Origin: a halophilic archaeon | GTDB lineage: Archaea; Halobacteriota; Halobacteria; Halobacteriales; Haladaptataceae | Length of the DNA: 64,000 nt | NCBI GenBank assembly: GCA_003298465.1 | Contig: QNGA01000004.1 | Location: 186,001 to 250,000 of the forward strand | Direction of reading: 5' to 3' | Part shown: one piece after another, positions 42,730 through 52,690 of the stretch | Numbering within the stretch: position 1 is the first letter of the stretch | Layout of the letters: each line of letters begins with the position of its first letter | The notes under the pieces: generated by a model | Told to the model about the DNA's origin: nothing | Databases searched by the model: none | The model's input: the letters and a program-made list of their open reading frames with translations, nothing else | Position numbers and translations under genes: made by a program

Positions 42730-44309
42730 CGGCGCTCACCTCCGGCGGGCGCGCCGCCGTCGGCGGCGCGCGCGGCCATCCGGGGGACCGACGCGGGTTC
42801 CTCGCCGGCCATCAGCATCCCCAGTTGCTCCTCCGTGACCGACTCGGGGTCGACCACGTCGGCGACCTCCCCGCCGTGGAGGACGCCCAGGCGGTCCGAG
42901 AGCGTCCGGACCTCGTCGAGCTTCGACGAGACGAGGAGGACCGCCTTGCCCTGCTGGCGGAGTTCCAGCAGGCGGTCGTGGATGAACTCGATGCTACCGA
43001 TGTCCACGCCGCGAGTCGGATGGGAGGCGACGACCAGCGAGGGGTCGCGGCGGAACTCCCGGCCGACGACGAACTTCTGCTGGTTCCCGCCGGACAGCGA
43101 GTGCGCCTCGGCGTCCACGTTCCGCGGGCGCACGTCGTACTCCTCGACGAGGTCGTCGACGTGGTCGCGGGTCGTCTCCCAGTCGATGCGGTCGTTTTCG
43201 GCGTACGGTTCGGTGTGCTGGTTGCCGAGCAGGCTGTTCTCCACGAGGTCGAACTCCATGACCAGCCCCTCCTCCTGCCGGTCCTCCGGGACGTACGCCA
43301 TCCCGCGCTCGATGTGCTCGCGGCGCGAGCGGGCGGTTACGTCCTCCCCGTCGAAGACGACGCGCCCCCCGTCCGGCGTCTGCATCCCGGTGACGGCCTC
43401 GACCAGTTCGGTCTGGCCGTTGCCGTCCACGCCCGCGATGCCGAACACTTCGCCCTCGCGAACGTCGAAGCTCACGTCCGAGACGCGTTCGTGTCCCGTC
43501 TCGTCGGTGACCGTGAGGTCGTCGACGGAGAGGACGACGTCGCCGGGGACGCGCTCCTCTTTGTCCGCTTCGAGGATGACCTCGCGACCGACCATCAGTT
43601 CGGCGAGGTCCTCACGGGTCGCCTCGGCGGCGGCCACGCTGCCGACGTTCTCGCCGTCCCGGAGGACGGTTATCTCGTCGGCCGCGTGCATCGCCTCGCC
43701 GAGCTTGTGGGTGATGAAGATTATCGTCTTGCCCTGGTCGGTCAGTTCCTCGAGGACGGCGAACAGGTCCTCGACCTCCTGGGGCGTGAGCACCGCCGTC
43801 GGTTCGTCGAGAATCAGCACGTCCGCGCCGCGGTACAGCGCCTTCAGTATCTCGACGCGCTGCTGGACGCCGACGCCGACGTCCTCGACCCTGGCGTCGG
43901 GAGACACGTCGAAGCCGTAGCGCTCGCTCAGTTCGACGACCTGCTCGCGGGCGCGGCCGTGGTCGACCGCCAGCCCACCCCACTTCCGTGGCTCGTTTCC
44001 GAGGACGATGTTCTCCGCGACGGTCATCGTGTCCACGAGCATGAAGTGCTGGTGAATCATCCCGATACCGGCGTCGATGGCGTCCCGGGGCGACTCGAAC
44101 GTGCGGGGTTCGCCGTCGACCCGGACCGTCCCCTCGGTGGGCTGGTAGAGCCCGTAGAGGACGTTCATCAGGGTGGTCTTCCCCGCGCCGTTCTCGCCGA
44201 GCAGCGCGTGGACGGTACCGCGTTCGACGACGAGGTCGACGTCGTCGTTGGCGACGACTCCGGGGAACCGCTTCGTGATTCCGTCTAGATGTACGGTAGG
44301 AGTGTTCAT
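42726..44309 (-). CDS. nupO: BMP/NupO-type ABC importer ATPase, two nucleotide-binding domains
   Basis: The 527-residue protein holds two ABC domains in one chain. The first has LGENGAGKTTLMNVLYGLYQP (about 33-53), a GVGVQQRVEILKALYRGADVLILDEPTAVLTP block and THKL. The second has GIAGVDGNGQTELVEAVTG, LSGGNQQKFVVGRE and ASHPTRGVDIG. The degenerate Walker A in the second domain (GVDGNGQ) is normal for this family. It powers import through NupP and NupQ; the binding protein is encoded upstream at 44455. Confidence 0.9.
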   Translation of the reverse strand: MNTPTVHLDGITKRFPGVVANDDVDLVVERGTVHALLGENGAGKTTLMNVLYGLYQPTEGTVRVDGEPRTFESPRDAIDAGIGMIHQHFMLVDTMTVAENIVLGNEPRKWGGLAVDHGRAREQVVELSERYGFDVSPDARVEDVGVGVQQRVEILKALYRGADVLILDEPTAVLTPQEVEDLFAVLEELTDQGKTIIFITHKLGEAMHAADEITVLRDGENVGSVAAAEATREDLAELMVGREVILEADKEERVPGDVVLSVDDLTVTDETGHERVSDVSFDVREGEVFGIAGVDGNGQTELVEAVTGMQTPDGGRVVFDGEDVTARSRREHIERGMAYVPEDRQEEGLVMEFDLVENSLLGNQHTEPYAENDRIDWETTRDHVDDLVEEYDVRPRNVDAEAHSLSGGNQQKFVVGREFRRDPSLVVASHPTRGVDIGSIEFIHDRLLELRQQGKAVLLVSSKLDEVRTLSDRLGVLHGGEVADVVDPESVTEEQLGMLMAGEEPASVPRMAARAADGGAPAGGERR

Positions 44310-44454
44310 TGGATCAGGACGACGCGGCCCTCGCCGGTCGGCGCAGCGCGCCCGACTCGGCCGCCGTCTCCCGGCGTCGGCGAGTCAGTGGCAGGGGCGA
44401 CGCGTGCCGACGATGGTCGCACTGCCGACCGCGAGTCCGCGTCGGAATCGCTTG

Positions 44455-45540
44455 TCAGACGTTCTTCGGGTCCGTCGGGACCGAGATGTCGCCGTCGATG
44501 ATGGCCTGCTTCGACTTCTTCAGTTTCGAGCTAATCTGTTTCGGAATCTCGCCGGTGTACTTCTGTCCGATGACGGCCTCGACGCCGTTCTTCTCCAGAC
44601 CGAGCGCGTGCGTCGTCCCGCCATCGAAGTTGTCGTTGGCGACCCGCTTGACCGATTTGTACACGGCCGTGTCCACGTGTTTGACCATGCTGGCGACGAT
44701 CCAGTTCGCGTAGGAACTGGCGCTCTTGGACTGGTCGGAGTCGACGCCGATGGCGTAGCGGTTCTCCTGCTTGGCCGCCTTGAACACGCCGTTGCCGGTC
44801 CCGCCGGCGGCGTGGTAGACGATGTCCGCGCCCTCGTTGTACATCGAGAGCGCGATCTCCTTCCCGCGCTGGACGTCGCTCCAGGAACCGGCGTACGCCG
44901 ACTTGACCGAGATGCCGTCGTCGGCGTGCTTCGCGCCGGCCTTGAAACCGGCCTCGAACTTCTTGATGAGCGGGTTCTTCTTCCCGCCGACGAAGCCGAC
45001 CATCTTGTCGCCGTTCGTCGACCCGCCGCCCTTGCTGAAGTCGCTGGTCGTGAGCAGTCCGGCCAGGTGACCGACCTGGAACGACCCCTCGTGTTCCTTG
45101 AACACGTAACTGGAGACGTTGTCCCGCTTGACCTCGCCGTCGACCAGCATGAAGTTCTGCTTCGAGAAGTTCTTCGACGTCTTCTTCAGCGCGTCCGTCT
45201 GTACGAACCCGATGCAGCAGACGAGGTCGTACTCGGGGTCCTTCGACGACGCGAACTTCCGCTGGAGCGCCTGGAACTCGCTCGCTCCGCTCGGTTCGAC
45301 CTCGTCGTAGGCGACGCTCATCTTCTCTTTGGCCTTCTTGACGCCGTTGAACGCCATCTCGTTGAACGAGTCGTCGCCCTTGCCGCCGAGGGCGTACACC
45401 ATCCCGACGTTCGTCTTGTCGCTACCGCCGCCGTTCCCGCCGCCTCCGCCGGGGCTGCTGAGACAGCCCGCGAGACCGCCGATGCCCAGTGCGCCACCCG
45501 TTTTCACCAGTCGCCGCCTCTGTTTGTCAACGTCCGTCAT
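44455..45540 (-). CDS. BMP family nucleoside-binding lipoprotein
   Basis: The 361-residue protein starts with RRRLVKTGGALGIGGLAGC, a Tat-like signal with lipobox Cys at residue 26, and a Gly-rich linker. The BMP domain then shows VGMVYALGGKGDDSFNEMAFNGVKKA, VGFVGGKKNPLIKKFEAGFKAGAKH and GADIVYHAAGGTGNGVFKAA, typical of BmpA/NupN-type nucleoside receptors. It is the first gene of the importer unit, with 145 bases before the ATPase gene. It is anchored to the outer membrane face and delivers nucleosides to the permease. Confidence 0.9.
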   Translation of the reverse strand: MTDVDKQRRRLVKTGGALGIGGLAGCLSSPGGGGGNGGGSDKTNVGMVYALGGKGDDSFNEMAFNGVKKAKEKMSVAYDEVEPSGASEFQALQRKFASSKDPEYDLVCCIGFVQTDALKKTSKNFSKQNFMLVDGEVKRDNVSSYVFKEHEGSFQVGHLAGLLTTSDFSKGGGSTNGDKMVGFVGGKKNPLIKKFEAGFKAGAKHADDGISVKSAYAGSWSDVQRGKEIALSMYNEGADIVYHAAGGTGNGVFKAAKQENRYAIGVDSDQSKSASSYANWIVASMVKHVDTAVYKSVKRVANDNFDGGTTHALGLEKNGVEAVIGQKYTGEIPKQISSKLKKSKQAIIDGDISVPTDPKNV

Positions 45541-45632
45541 CTGTTCGTTATTCAGTTCGATTGTTCCTGATAAACGCTCCGCTTCGCGTCCAGAACATCG
45601 AAAACGTGGACATTCGAGTCCGCGAGTCGCAT

Positions 45633-46991
45633 CTATCGAACCTCCGATATCGCGGCGTCGACGGCGTCCCTCGTTTTCGCGACGAGGGCGTCCACGTCGT
45701 CGCTCTCGGCGTAGATGCGAACGTAGGGTTCGGTCCCGCTCGGTCGGACGAGCACCCACGAACCGTCCGGCCGTTCCGCCCGGACGCCGTACTCGGTGTC
45801 GACCGACGCGTCCGGGAACGTCTCCGGAATCGCCGTCTCCAGTCGCGCCATCGCCGCCGCCTTCGCGTCGTCCGGACAGGGCGCGCTCACCTTCCGGTAG
45901 GGGCGTTCGGTCACCGGGTCCCGGAGCGACGCGACGCCGTCGGCCGCCGCGACCAGGCGCGCGAGCACCGCCGCGCTCGCGACGCCGTCTATCCAGCCGC
46001 CGAACTGCGTGTGGACGTGCTTCCACGGTTCCGCCGCGAAGACGACGTCCGTGTCCTCGCCGCCCGCGTCCCGCGCCGAGGCGATACCCTCGTGGAGCGC
46101 GCCGAGGCGCACTCGCTCGACTCGCCCGCCGGCCGCGCGGACGCGCTCGTCGATGCGCGCGGAGGCGTTCGGCGTGGTCACCACCACGGGGTCGTCCGCG
46201 TCGCTGGCCGCCACGTAGTGTTCCGAGAGCATCGCGACGACCGTGTCCTCGTGGACGATAGCGCCGTCGCCGTCCACCAGTACGATGCGGTCGGCGTCGC
46301 CGTCGTGCGCGAGTCCGAACGCGAAGTCGCCGCTCCGGGTGAACTCCTGCAGGTCGGTCAGCGTCTCTGGGGTCGGTTTGCTCTCCCGGCCGGGGAAGTG
46401 GCCGTCGACGTTGGCGTTCAGCGTGACCACCTTCGCGCCGAGCGCCCGGAGCACCTGCGGCGTGGCGACGCTCGCCATCCCGTTACCGCAGTCGACCGCG
46501 ACGCGAGCGCCGTCCAGCGGCGCGCCGTGTCGGCGGGCGTACGCGACGACGGCATCGAGGTAGTCGTCGAGCACGCTCTCGCGGTCGGAGTCGCCCCACT
46601 CGTCCCACGCGACCGGACCGGGGTCGTCCGCGACCCGGTCCTCGACCGAGCGCTCCGCCTCGCGGTCGTACTCCTCGCCGTCGACGAACAGTTTGATGCC
46701 GTTGTCGGTCGGCGGGTTGTGACTCGCGGTCAGCATCACGCCCCGTCGCCCCTGCGAGGCGAACGCGAGCGCCGGCGTCGGGAGTTGTCCGGCGCGACGG
46801 ACGTCCGCCCCCGCGCTCTCCAGGCCCGCCTCCATCGCGGCGGCGAGCGCCGCTCCCGTCTCGCGCCCGTCCCGGGCCAGCACGAACTCCGCGCCCGACT
46901 CCCCCGCGGCGCGTCCGACCGCGAGCGCGAGTTCGGGCGTCACTCGCTCGACGACGTCTCCGCGGATACCCGCGGTTCCGAAGAGGTCCAT
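45633..46991 (-). CDS. glmM: Phosphohexomutase (GlmM / phosphomannomutase family)
   Basis: The 452-residue protein shows the four-domain alpha-D-phosphohexomutase layout: FGTAGIRGD, the phospho-Ser loop TASHNPP (Ser90), the metal site DGDADRIVLVD and the C-terminal phosphate loop VRPSGTEPYVRIYAE. It interconverts hexose 1- and 6-phosphates; glucosamine-1-P, mannose-1-P or glucose-1-P are all possible for archaeal members. ATG 46991 was chosen over a GTG eight codons upstream because it sits directly before the FGTAGIRGD block. It stands alone on the minus strand, with the importer operon downstream and a 43-residue membrane protein divergent at 47084. Confidence 0.88.
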   Translation of the reverse strand: MDLFGTAGIRGDVVERVTPELALAVGRAAGESGAEFVLARDGRETGAALAAAMEAGLESAGADVRRAGQLPTPALAFASQGRRGVMLTASHNPPTDNGIKLFVDGEEYDREAERSVEDRVADDPGPVAWDEWGDSDRESVLDDYLDAVVAYARRHGAPLDGARVAVDCGNGMASVATPQVLRALGAKVVTLNANVDGHFPGRESKPTPETLTDLQEFTRSGDFAFGLAHDGDADRIVLVDGDGAIVHEDTVVAMLSEHYVAASDADDPVVVTTPNASARIDERVRAAGGRVERVRLGALHEGIASARDAGGEDTDVVFAAEPWKHVHTQFGGWIDGVASAAVLARLVAAADGVASLRDPVTERPYRKVSAPCPDDAKAAAMARLETAIPETFPDASVDTEYGVRAERPDGSWVLVRPSGTEPYVRIYAESDDVDALVAKTRDAVDAAISEVR

Positions 46992-47083
46992 GTTCGAGAG
47001 TTCTACCCGGGACACTTAGGTCCCCTCGATTCTTCGCCGACCATCTCACAAAAGATAAGCCCCGGTCCTGCGTAGGCGGGGAT

Positions 47084-47215
47084 ATGAGCCTACCAAGCCT
47101 GACGACACCGCAAGGCGTGTTCGACTACCTGATCGGCATCATCATCTTCCTCGCCGGAGTCGGGACGCTGTACATGGTCGCCGTCGCGTTCGACATCATC
47201 AATCCGCTGTTCTGA
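47084..47215 (+). CDS. 43-residue single-span membrane protein
   Basis: The product reads [18 protein letters not shown] followed by one clean transmembrane helix (about 16-40) and a short end (IINPLF). Codon use fits the rest of the genome, and ATG and stop are clear. It is divergent from glmM. Function unknown; such tiny membrane proteins are common in haloarchaea. Confidence 0.55.
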   Translation: MSLPSLTTPQGVFDYLIGIIIFLAGVGTLYMVAVAFDIINPLF

Positions 47216-47367
47216 GGGCGACGGCGACCGGTCTGCCGGCCGAGTCGCTCCGTCGTCGGAACCGCCGCTCGACGGTGCGTTCCTCGGAGAGACGACGTCG
47301 ACTCGCGAACCGTTCCGCGCCGATGCCCCGAAGTGAGAAGAGAGAGCGATGGGAGTCTGCTGTCCGC

Positions 47368-47841
47368 TTACAGTTCGACGCCGCTCGGGATGAGACTGTG
47401 CTGGCGGAGGAGGTTTCCTTCGTCGTTGTAGACGAGGAACGTGCTCTTGTCGTACTCGACCTCGTCGTCGCCGTTGATGGCGATTTCGACGTGGTAGCGA
47501 CCGTCCGTGTCGCTCGTCTTCTGTCCGTAGGTGCGGGCGGCACGGATGAACTTGAGGACGTCCTCGGCCTCCTCGTTCAGTTCGAGGATGAAATCGCCCG
47601 TCGTCCGGTTCGTGACGCTGACCACTCCGGTCGCGTCCGGTTCGTCCACGCTCTCCTGGAGACGAAAGGTGACGTCGGTCTCGTCAGCAGTGAGCAAGTC
47701 GCCGTCGGGACCGGAGAGGCGCTCGCGAAGGGTGGAGGACGGCCCCTCGAAATCGATGATTACCGTCGGCTTGCTGGGGGAACCGTCCTCGTCGACCCAA
47801 TCGATGTTTTCGACGTCCAGTGTGAAGTAGTCGCGCCTCAT
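47368..47841 (-). CDS. DUF5793 family protein
   Basis: The 157-residue product starts [16 protein letters not shown] and is a soluble beta-rich protein with alternating acidic stretches ([39 protein letters not shown]). The start and block pattern fit the haloarchaeal DUF5793 family. The function is unknown. It stands alone with about 150 bases of spacer downstream and 273 bases before hisF on the other strand. Confidence 0.7.
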   Translation of the reverse strand: MRRDYFTLDVENIDWVDEDGSPSKPTVIIDFEGPSSTLRERLSGPDGDLLTADETDVTFRLQESVDEPDATGVVSVTNRTTGDFILELNEEAEDVLKFIRAARTYGQKTSDTDGRYHVEIAINGDDEVEYDKSTFLVYNDEGNLLRQHSLIPSGVEL

Positions 47842-48114
47842 TCCGTGCTACCGTCTACGTTCTCGCGTGTCATGAACGTAACGCCACGCTACGAGACGAG
47901 AGACTTTTCCGACCGGGTCCTCCGGGCCGACGACGTGTCACCGAACTGTCTTCTCGCGGTTCCGGCGATTCCCGTCGCGTGGGCCCAGGAACCACCGCCG
48001 GGCTCACCGCGGAACGGACCATCCTCGCGTCGAGCCGACACGTCCGGGCGTCGCGGCAAGCGTCCGTCCAATCAGACGGCTTTTGGCGACAGGTCACCAA
48101 CGTTCGGTCACCGA
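47842..48114. other. Spacer between DUF5793 and hisF
   Basis: Divergent spacer of 273 bases without a recognisable gene. TTTTGGCG at 48081-48088 lies 27-34 bases before the hisF ATG and is a weak TATA candidate. Confidence 0.35.
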
Positions 48115-48930
48115 ATGACCCTCACGAAGCGCATCATCCCGTGCATCGACGTGGACGTGGACGAGAACGGCGACGCGGCGGTGTACACGGGCGTCAACTT
48201 CGAAAACCTCCGGCACACGGGCGACCCCGTGGAGATGGCCCGCGAGTACAACGAGGCGGGCGCAGACGAGTTCGTCTTCCTCGACATCACGGCCAGCGCC
48301 GAGGGTCGGGAGACGATGCTCGACACCGTCTCGGCGGTCGCGGACGAGGTGTTCATCCCCCTGACGGTCGGCGGCGGCATCCGAACGCGAGAGGACATCA
48401 AGGAGACGCTGCGGGCCGGCGCGGACAAGGTCTCCATCAACACCGGCGCGCTGGAGCGCCCCGAACTCATCACGGAAGGGGCGGCGGCGTTCGGCAGCCA
48501 GTGCATCGTCATCAGCATCGACGCGAAACGCCGCTTCGACGAGGGCGGCGAACACTACGTCCAGGTCGACGGCGAGTCCTGCTGGTTCGAGTGCACCGTC
48601 AAGGGCGGCCGCGAGGGGACCGGCGTCGACGTGGTCGAGTGGGCCCAGGAGGCCGAGCGCCGCGGTGCGGGGGAGCTGTTCGTCAACTCCATCGACGCCG
48701 ACGGCACCGAGGAGGGCTACGACGTCCCGCTGACGAAGGCGGTCTGCGACGCCGTCTCGACGCCGGTCATCGCCTCCTCCGGCTGTGGCGGCCCCGAGGA
48801 CATGCACGAGGTGTTCACCGACGCGGGCGCGGACGCCGCGCTCGCGGCCTCCATCTTCCACTTCGACGAGTACTCCATCCGCGAGGTCAAGGAGTACCTC
48901 GACGAGCAGGGGCTGCCCATCCGGCTGTGA
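48115..48930 (+). CDS. hisF: Imidazole glycerol phosphate synthase cyclase subunit HisF
   Basis: The 271-residue beta-alpha barrel shows [10 protein letters not shown] with the catalytic Asp (about D12), [29 protein letters not shown], the second catalytic Asp in ISIDAKR and [13 protein letters not shown], all diagnostic for HisF. It makes imidazole glycerol phosphate and AICAR from PRFAR and ammonia with HisH, which is not in the window. It is a single gene with no neighbour of the histidine pathway here. Confidence 0.95.
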   Translation: MTLTKRIIPCIDVDVDENGDAAVYTGVNFENLRHTGDPVEMAREYNEAGADEFVFLDITASAEGRETMLDTVSAVADEVFIPLTVGGGIRTREDIKETLRAGADKVSINTGALERPELITEGAAAFGSQCIVISIDAKRRFDEGGEHYVQVDGESCWFECTVKGGREGTGVDVVEWAQEAERRGAGELFVNSIDADGTEEGYDVPLTKAVCDAVSTPVIASSGCGGPEDMHEVFTDAGADAALAASIFHFDEYSIREVKEYLDEQGLPIRL

Positions 48931-49033
48931 CCCTTCGACCGGTAACTGAAGCCAAAATTTCAAACGACTCTTGATTTTTCGCACGTCTGATGTAGACGAG
49001 CGGTGACGTTCCGTCGAAACCGGGCGTTCGCTC

Positions 49034-50071
49034 TCACGCGCGGTACGTCTCGTACAGCGCCGCGAGTCCGCCGGCGGCCAGCACGAACCAGTAGCTCGCG
49101 ACGCGGTAGACGAGCGCGATGACGCCCGCAGTGCCCCAGGAGACGGCGGTTCCGCCGGCGGTCAGGGCGACGATCAGCGCCACGATGGCGAACTCGACGC
49201 CACCGAGACCGCCCGGGGTCGGGGTGAGGCCGGCGACGGTGCTCGCGGGAACGACGAAGAAGACGACGAAGGGGTCCAGGTGAACCCCGAACGTGAGGCC
49301 GGCGAAGTACAGCGGGAGCGCGAAGAAGAGCCAGCCGAGGAACGCGTACGGGAGCGTCCGCTTGACGGCGTCCGGATGGGTCGCTATCTCCTCGACGCCC
49401 TGGAAGAACTCCCGGACGCGGCCGCGAATCGAGGTCACCTCGACGCGGGAGGTGCGGTCCGCGACGGGCGAGACGACCCTGACGACGAGCGTCTCGACGA
49501 ACCCCTGGTTGCGCCAGCCGGCGTACACGAGCGCCGGGACGAGGATGGCCATCCCGGCCAGCCCCCAGACGAGATACCGCGCCTGGCCGGTGATGTCGCT
49601 CCGGAACGCGAGCGCGAGGCCGCCGATGGCGGCGAACGCGAAGAAGGGGACGAGGTTCAGGAGTTCGGCCATCAGCACGCCCGCCAGACTCTCCTCGTAG
49701 GTCGCCCGGTCGTCCGTCGAGAGCACGAACGCGACGAACGGACTGCCGCCCGCCTTCCCGAACGGCGTCACGTAGTCGCCGAACGTCGCCGCGAAGTAGG
49801 TGACGACGAGCGACCGCAGCGGGATGTCGATGCCGAACACCGAGAGGATGACGTCCCAGGCCTTCGACCAGAAGACGAGGCTGACGACAGTCGAGGCACA
49901 GGCGACGACGACCCACTTCGGGTCCGCGTCGGCCAGCGCGGCCCGGAGTTCGCTCCAGCCGATGACGCGCCCGAACAGGTACAGTATAGCGCCGGCGACG
50001 GCGAACCCGACGAGTACCTTCGCGACTGTGCTACGGTCGACCCCCTCGCTACGTTTCTCGGTCGTTGACAT
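49034..50071 (-). CDS. Flippase-like membrane protein (UPF0104 / LPG-synthase transmembrane family)
   Basis: The 345-residue protein has about eight helices and the family blocks YFAATFGDYVTPFGKAGGSPFVAFVL, VFFVVPASTVAGLTPTPGGLGGVEFAIVAL and VIALVYRVASYWFVLAAGG. These integral membrane domains are related to the lysylphosphatidylglycerol synthase transmembrane part and to dolichol-linked flippases. Lipid or glycolipid movement is likely; the substrate is not known. ATG 50071 was preferred to an earlier start. Confidence 0.82.
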   Translation of the reverse strand: MSTTEKRSEGVDRSTVAKVLVGFAVAGAILYLFGRVIGWSELRAALADADPKWVVVACASTVVSLVFWSKAWDVILSVFGIDIPLRSLVVTYFAATFGDYVTPFGKAGGSPFVAFVLSTDDRATYEESLAGVLMAELLNLVPFFAFAAIGGLALAFRSDITGQARYLVWGLAGMAILVPALVYAGWRNQGFVETLVVRVVSPVADRTSRVEVTSIRGRVREFFQGVEEIATHPDAVKRTLPYAFLGWLFFALPLYFAGLTFGVHLDPFVVFFVVPASTVAGLTPTPGGLGGVEFAIVALIVALTAGGTAVSWGTAGVIALVYRVASYWFVLAAGGLAALYETYRA

Positions 50072-50227
50072 GGCTCGTTCGCGCGAAACGGCAGTGGTAG
50101 TTCGTAGTTGCAGACCTCGGTAGTCGACGACCGGTGGCAGGTCGCCGGTTCGGCACACCGACCGTTCGCCTCGCGGGGGCTACGTCCCGCTGACTGTTGT
50201 GTCTGCTGGCGGGCGTCGGCGAGAGAA

Positions 50228-50509
50228 TCAGGCCGCGGTCGCGAACGCGTCGCGGAAGTTGGACGTCTTCTCCTTGACGCGACCGACGGCGGCTTCGAGC
50301 GCGTCGAGGGGGTCGTCGCCGTCCGTCTTGACCGTGAGGATGGGGTCGGTCTGGCCGCCCGACTGCTCGGGGTTCACGTCGTAGGTCGCGGCCGCGACGC
50401 TCTCGGTCTCCAGGAGCGCGCCCTTCAGCACGTTCATGAACGTGTGGTCCTCGCCCCCGATCTCTATCTCGAGTTCGGTGTCGGTCTTGTCGATGACCCG
50501 CAGTTCCAT
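50228..50509 (-). CDS. rpo11: RNA polymerase subunit Rpo11 (RpoL)
   Basis: The 93-residue product is the archaeal Rpo11/Rpo[58 protein letters not shown] and a C-terminal helix. It forms the assembly platform with Rpo3 that corresponds to the alpha dimer of bacteria. ATG 50509 was chosen because upstream codons extend past the conserved start. It is a single gene between the flippase and pilus genes. Confidence 0.93.
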   Translation of the reverse strand: MELRVIDKTDTELEIEIGGEDHTFMNVLKGALLETESVAAATYDVNPEQSGGQTDPILTVKTDGDDPLDALEAAVGRVKEKTSNFRDAFATAA

Positions 50510-50575
50510 GCTCCCGGATTCGCCACTCTCGCGTTTCAATCTTGCGAAGCGGACGCTTTCGAACGCACCGGCGAG

Positions 50576-52690
50576 TCACGGCAGCGCCAGGAAGACGACG
50601 TAGGCGACGGTCACGAGAACGGCGGCGTGTTTCGCGCCGTCGCGGACGCTCCCCTCGCCCATCTTCCCGGCGACCACGCCCGAGAACAGCCCCTGTATCA
50701 GCGCGGTGTGGAAGAAGACGAGGGTGTAAGCGTCGACGGGCACCGACGAGACGCCGCCGGTGCCGGGGACGGCGGCCGGCACGCTCCCCCCGGTTTCGGT
50801 CCGCGGGACCTGCTCCAGCGCCGGGATGAGGATGCTGTTCAGCGCCGCGACGATTATCAGGAAGACGAGGAAGGCGAGGTAGACGATGACGAGGTAGGTC
50901 AGCATCTCCTGGCGGCGCTGTCGGCGCAGTCGCCGGGTCGCCTGGGCGTCGTCGGCGGCGATGCGGAGCACGCGGCCGATGTCGTCGCTGGCGTGCATCG
51001 CGTTCGTCACGAGCGTGACGATTCGCGTGACGGTGGGGCTGTCGATGCGGTCCTCGAAGCGGTAGAGCGCGGTCGCGGCGTCCGTCCCCCACTCGATGTC
51101 GCGCCACGTTCGCCGTATCTCCGCGTCGAGCACGCCGAGGTCGCTGTCGGCCACCTGCTCTATGCTCTCGACGACCGTCATCCCGGCCTCGTTGACGCTG
51201 GCGAGGCGGTCGAGCAGGTCCGGGGCCGCCGCCTCGATGGCCATCAGTCGCCGTCGCCGCAGTTCCCGCACGACGGCGAACGTCGCGAGCACGAACAGCG
51301 CCGCCTGGACGACGGCGTCGTCCACGGCGCGCGGGGTGGCGGTGCCGGCCGCGACGGCGGGGCCGACGCGCACGACCAGCGAGACGACCGCCAGCGGCAC
51401 CGTCGCGTACAGGACGACGAACGGGTCGGCGAGCACGGTCCGGACGGGGTTCTCCAGTCCCGACCGGAGGTCCCGGAAGCGGTCGTACAGCGCCAGTCGT
51501 TCGGCGTCGGCGAGTCGGTCGTCCCGGGACGCGCTCGCCGCGACGCCGCCGTCGCCGAGCACGGACCGGGCCGCGTCGGGGTCGTCGGCCCGCCGGACGT
51601 CGGCGATGGTCGGTTCGTCGACGTCGCGGTCCCGTCCCCCGGCGGTGAGAGATTCGGTGATGCTGTCGAGGTAGACGACGAAGCCGACGTTGCCCAGCGG
51701 GACGAGCAGGTACGTCATTAGGTGCAGGAACTCCAGCGTCTCGGCGATGCCCATCAGGCCGACGATGACCAGCAGGGTGACGAGTAACAGGGGACCGACG
51801 ACGAACAGCGAGACGTACCCCTCCGCCAGCGTCGCGAGCAGTTCGAGGAACGCCTCCTGTTCCGCCTCCGCGTCCTCCTGGTACCGTTCGTACTGGTCGT
51901 GGAGGTACGAGGGGAGGCTCTGGCCGCTCTGGAGAACGCTCGTGAGGTTCTCGGCGAAGTCCTCGAACTTCTCGCTCGGCGACTGCTGGGCCATCTGCTG
52001 GATGGCGGTCAGCATGTCCAGTCCGAACAGGTCCATCGCCTTCACCGCCACTTCGACCTCCTCGGCCGCCTCGCCGTACACCGCCCGGTTTCGCGCAAGC
52101 GTCCGCAGTATCTCCGGAAACGCCATGCCGCTCCGGGAGAGGGCGTAGACGAACGCGACCGTCCGCGCGAGGCTCGCGTCTATCCGGCGCTCCCGGACGT
52201 CCGCGCGGTGGGACAGCGTCGCCCACCGCAGCTAGTAGGTTAGCCCGCCGGCGGCGAGGCCGAGCGTCGCGCTGCTGAACAGGAGGGTGACGAACAGCTC
52301 CGACATCGACAGCGTCGGCACGGCGTGGAGGTTCGCGAGGAAGCCGAGTCGCGAGGGCAGGGTCTCCCGGAGCGTCGCCGACGAGACGGAGAGGACCGCG
52401 AGCACGAGTCCGACGAGGTAGACCCCGAAGACGCTGCCGGCGACGGCGGCCAGCCCGGCGTACACCCACGTCTTCGAAGCGTACAGCCGGTAGGTCTCGC
52501 CGACGTGCGCGGCCCGGAGGAGGCGCCGCCGACGGGCCCGCCGCCGGCCGCTCTCGCGGACGTACCGGCCGAACACCGACAGGGAGACGCGCGTGACGAC
52601 GCGGTTCGCCCTCGTGCTGACCGGCGACAGCGCGACCGGCGCGAGCAGCGCCAGCGCACACAGGAGCGGCAGGAAGTTCAGCAGGGACAT
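50576..52690 (-). pseudogene. pilC: Pilus/archaellum-type membrane platform PilC (TadC-like), split by an in-frame TAG
   Basis: The reading frame from ATG 52690 to the stop at 50576 would give a protein of about 704 residues, the usual size of haloarchaeal PilC. At codon 153 (52232-52234, minus strand) it is interrupted by TAG in a helix that reads LTY-stop-LRW, where Tyr fits. Upstream is MSLLNFLPLLCALALLAP; downstream are the conserved SLARTVAFVYALSRSGMAFPEILRTLARN and LLVTLLVIVGLMGI blocks. No other stop or frameshift is visible. The upper piece is 152 residues; the lower could restart at ATG 52126. A recent mutation, sequence error or readthrough are the options. Confidence 0.75.

Noticed and set aside
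52232..52234. Pyrrolysine or other recoding at the TAG of pilC
   Set aside because: No pyrrolysine genes are visible in the window and haloarchaea are not known to use it. Mutation or sequence error is simpler.
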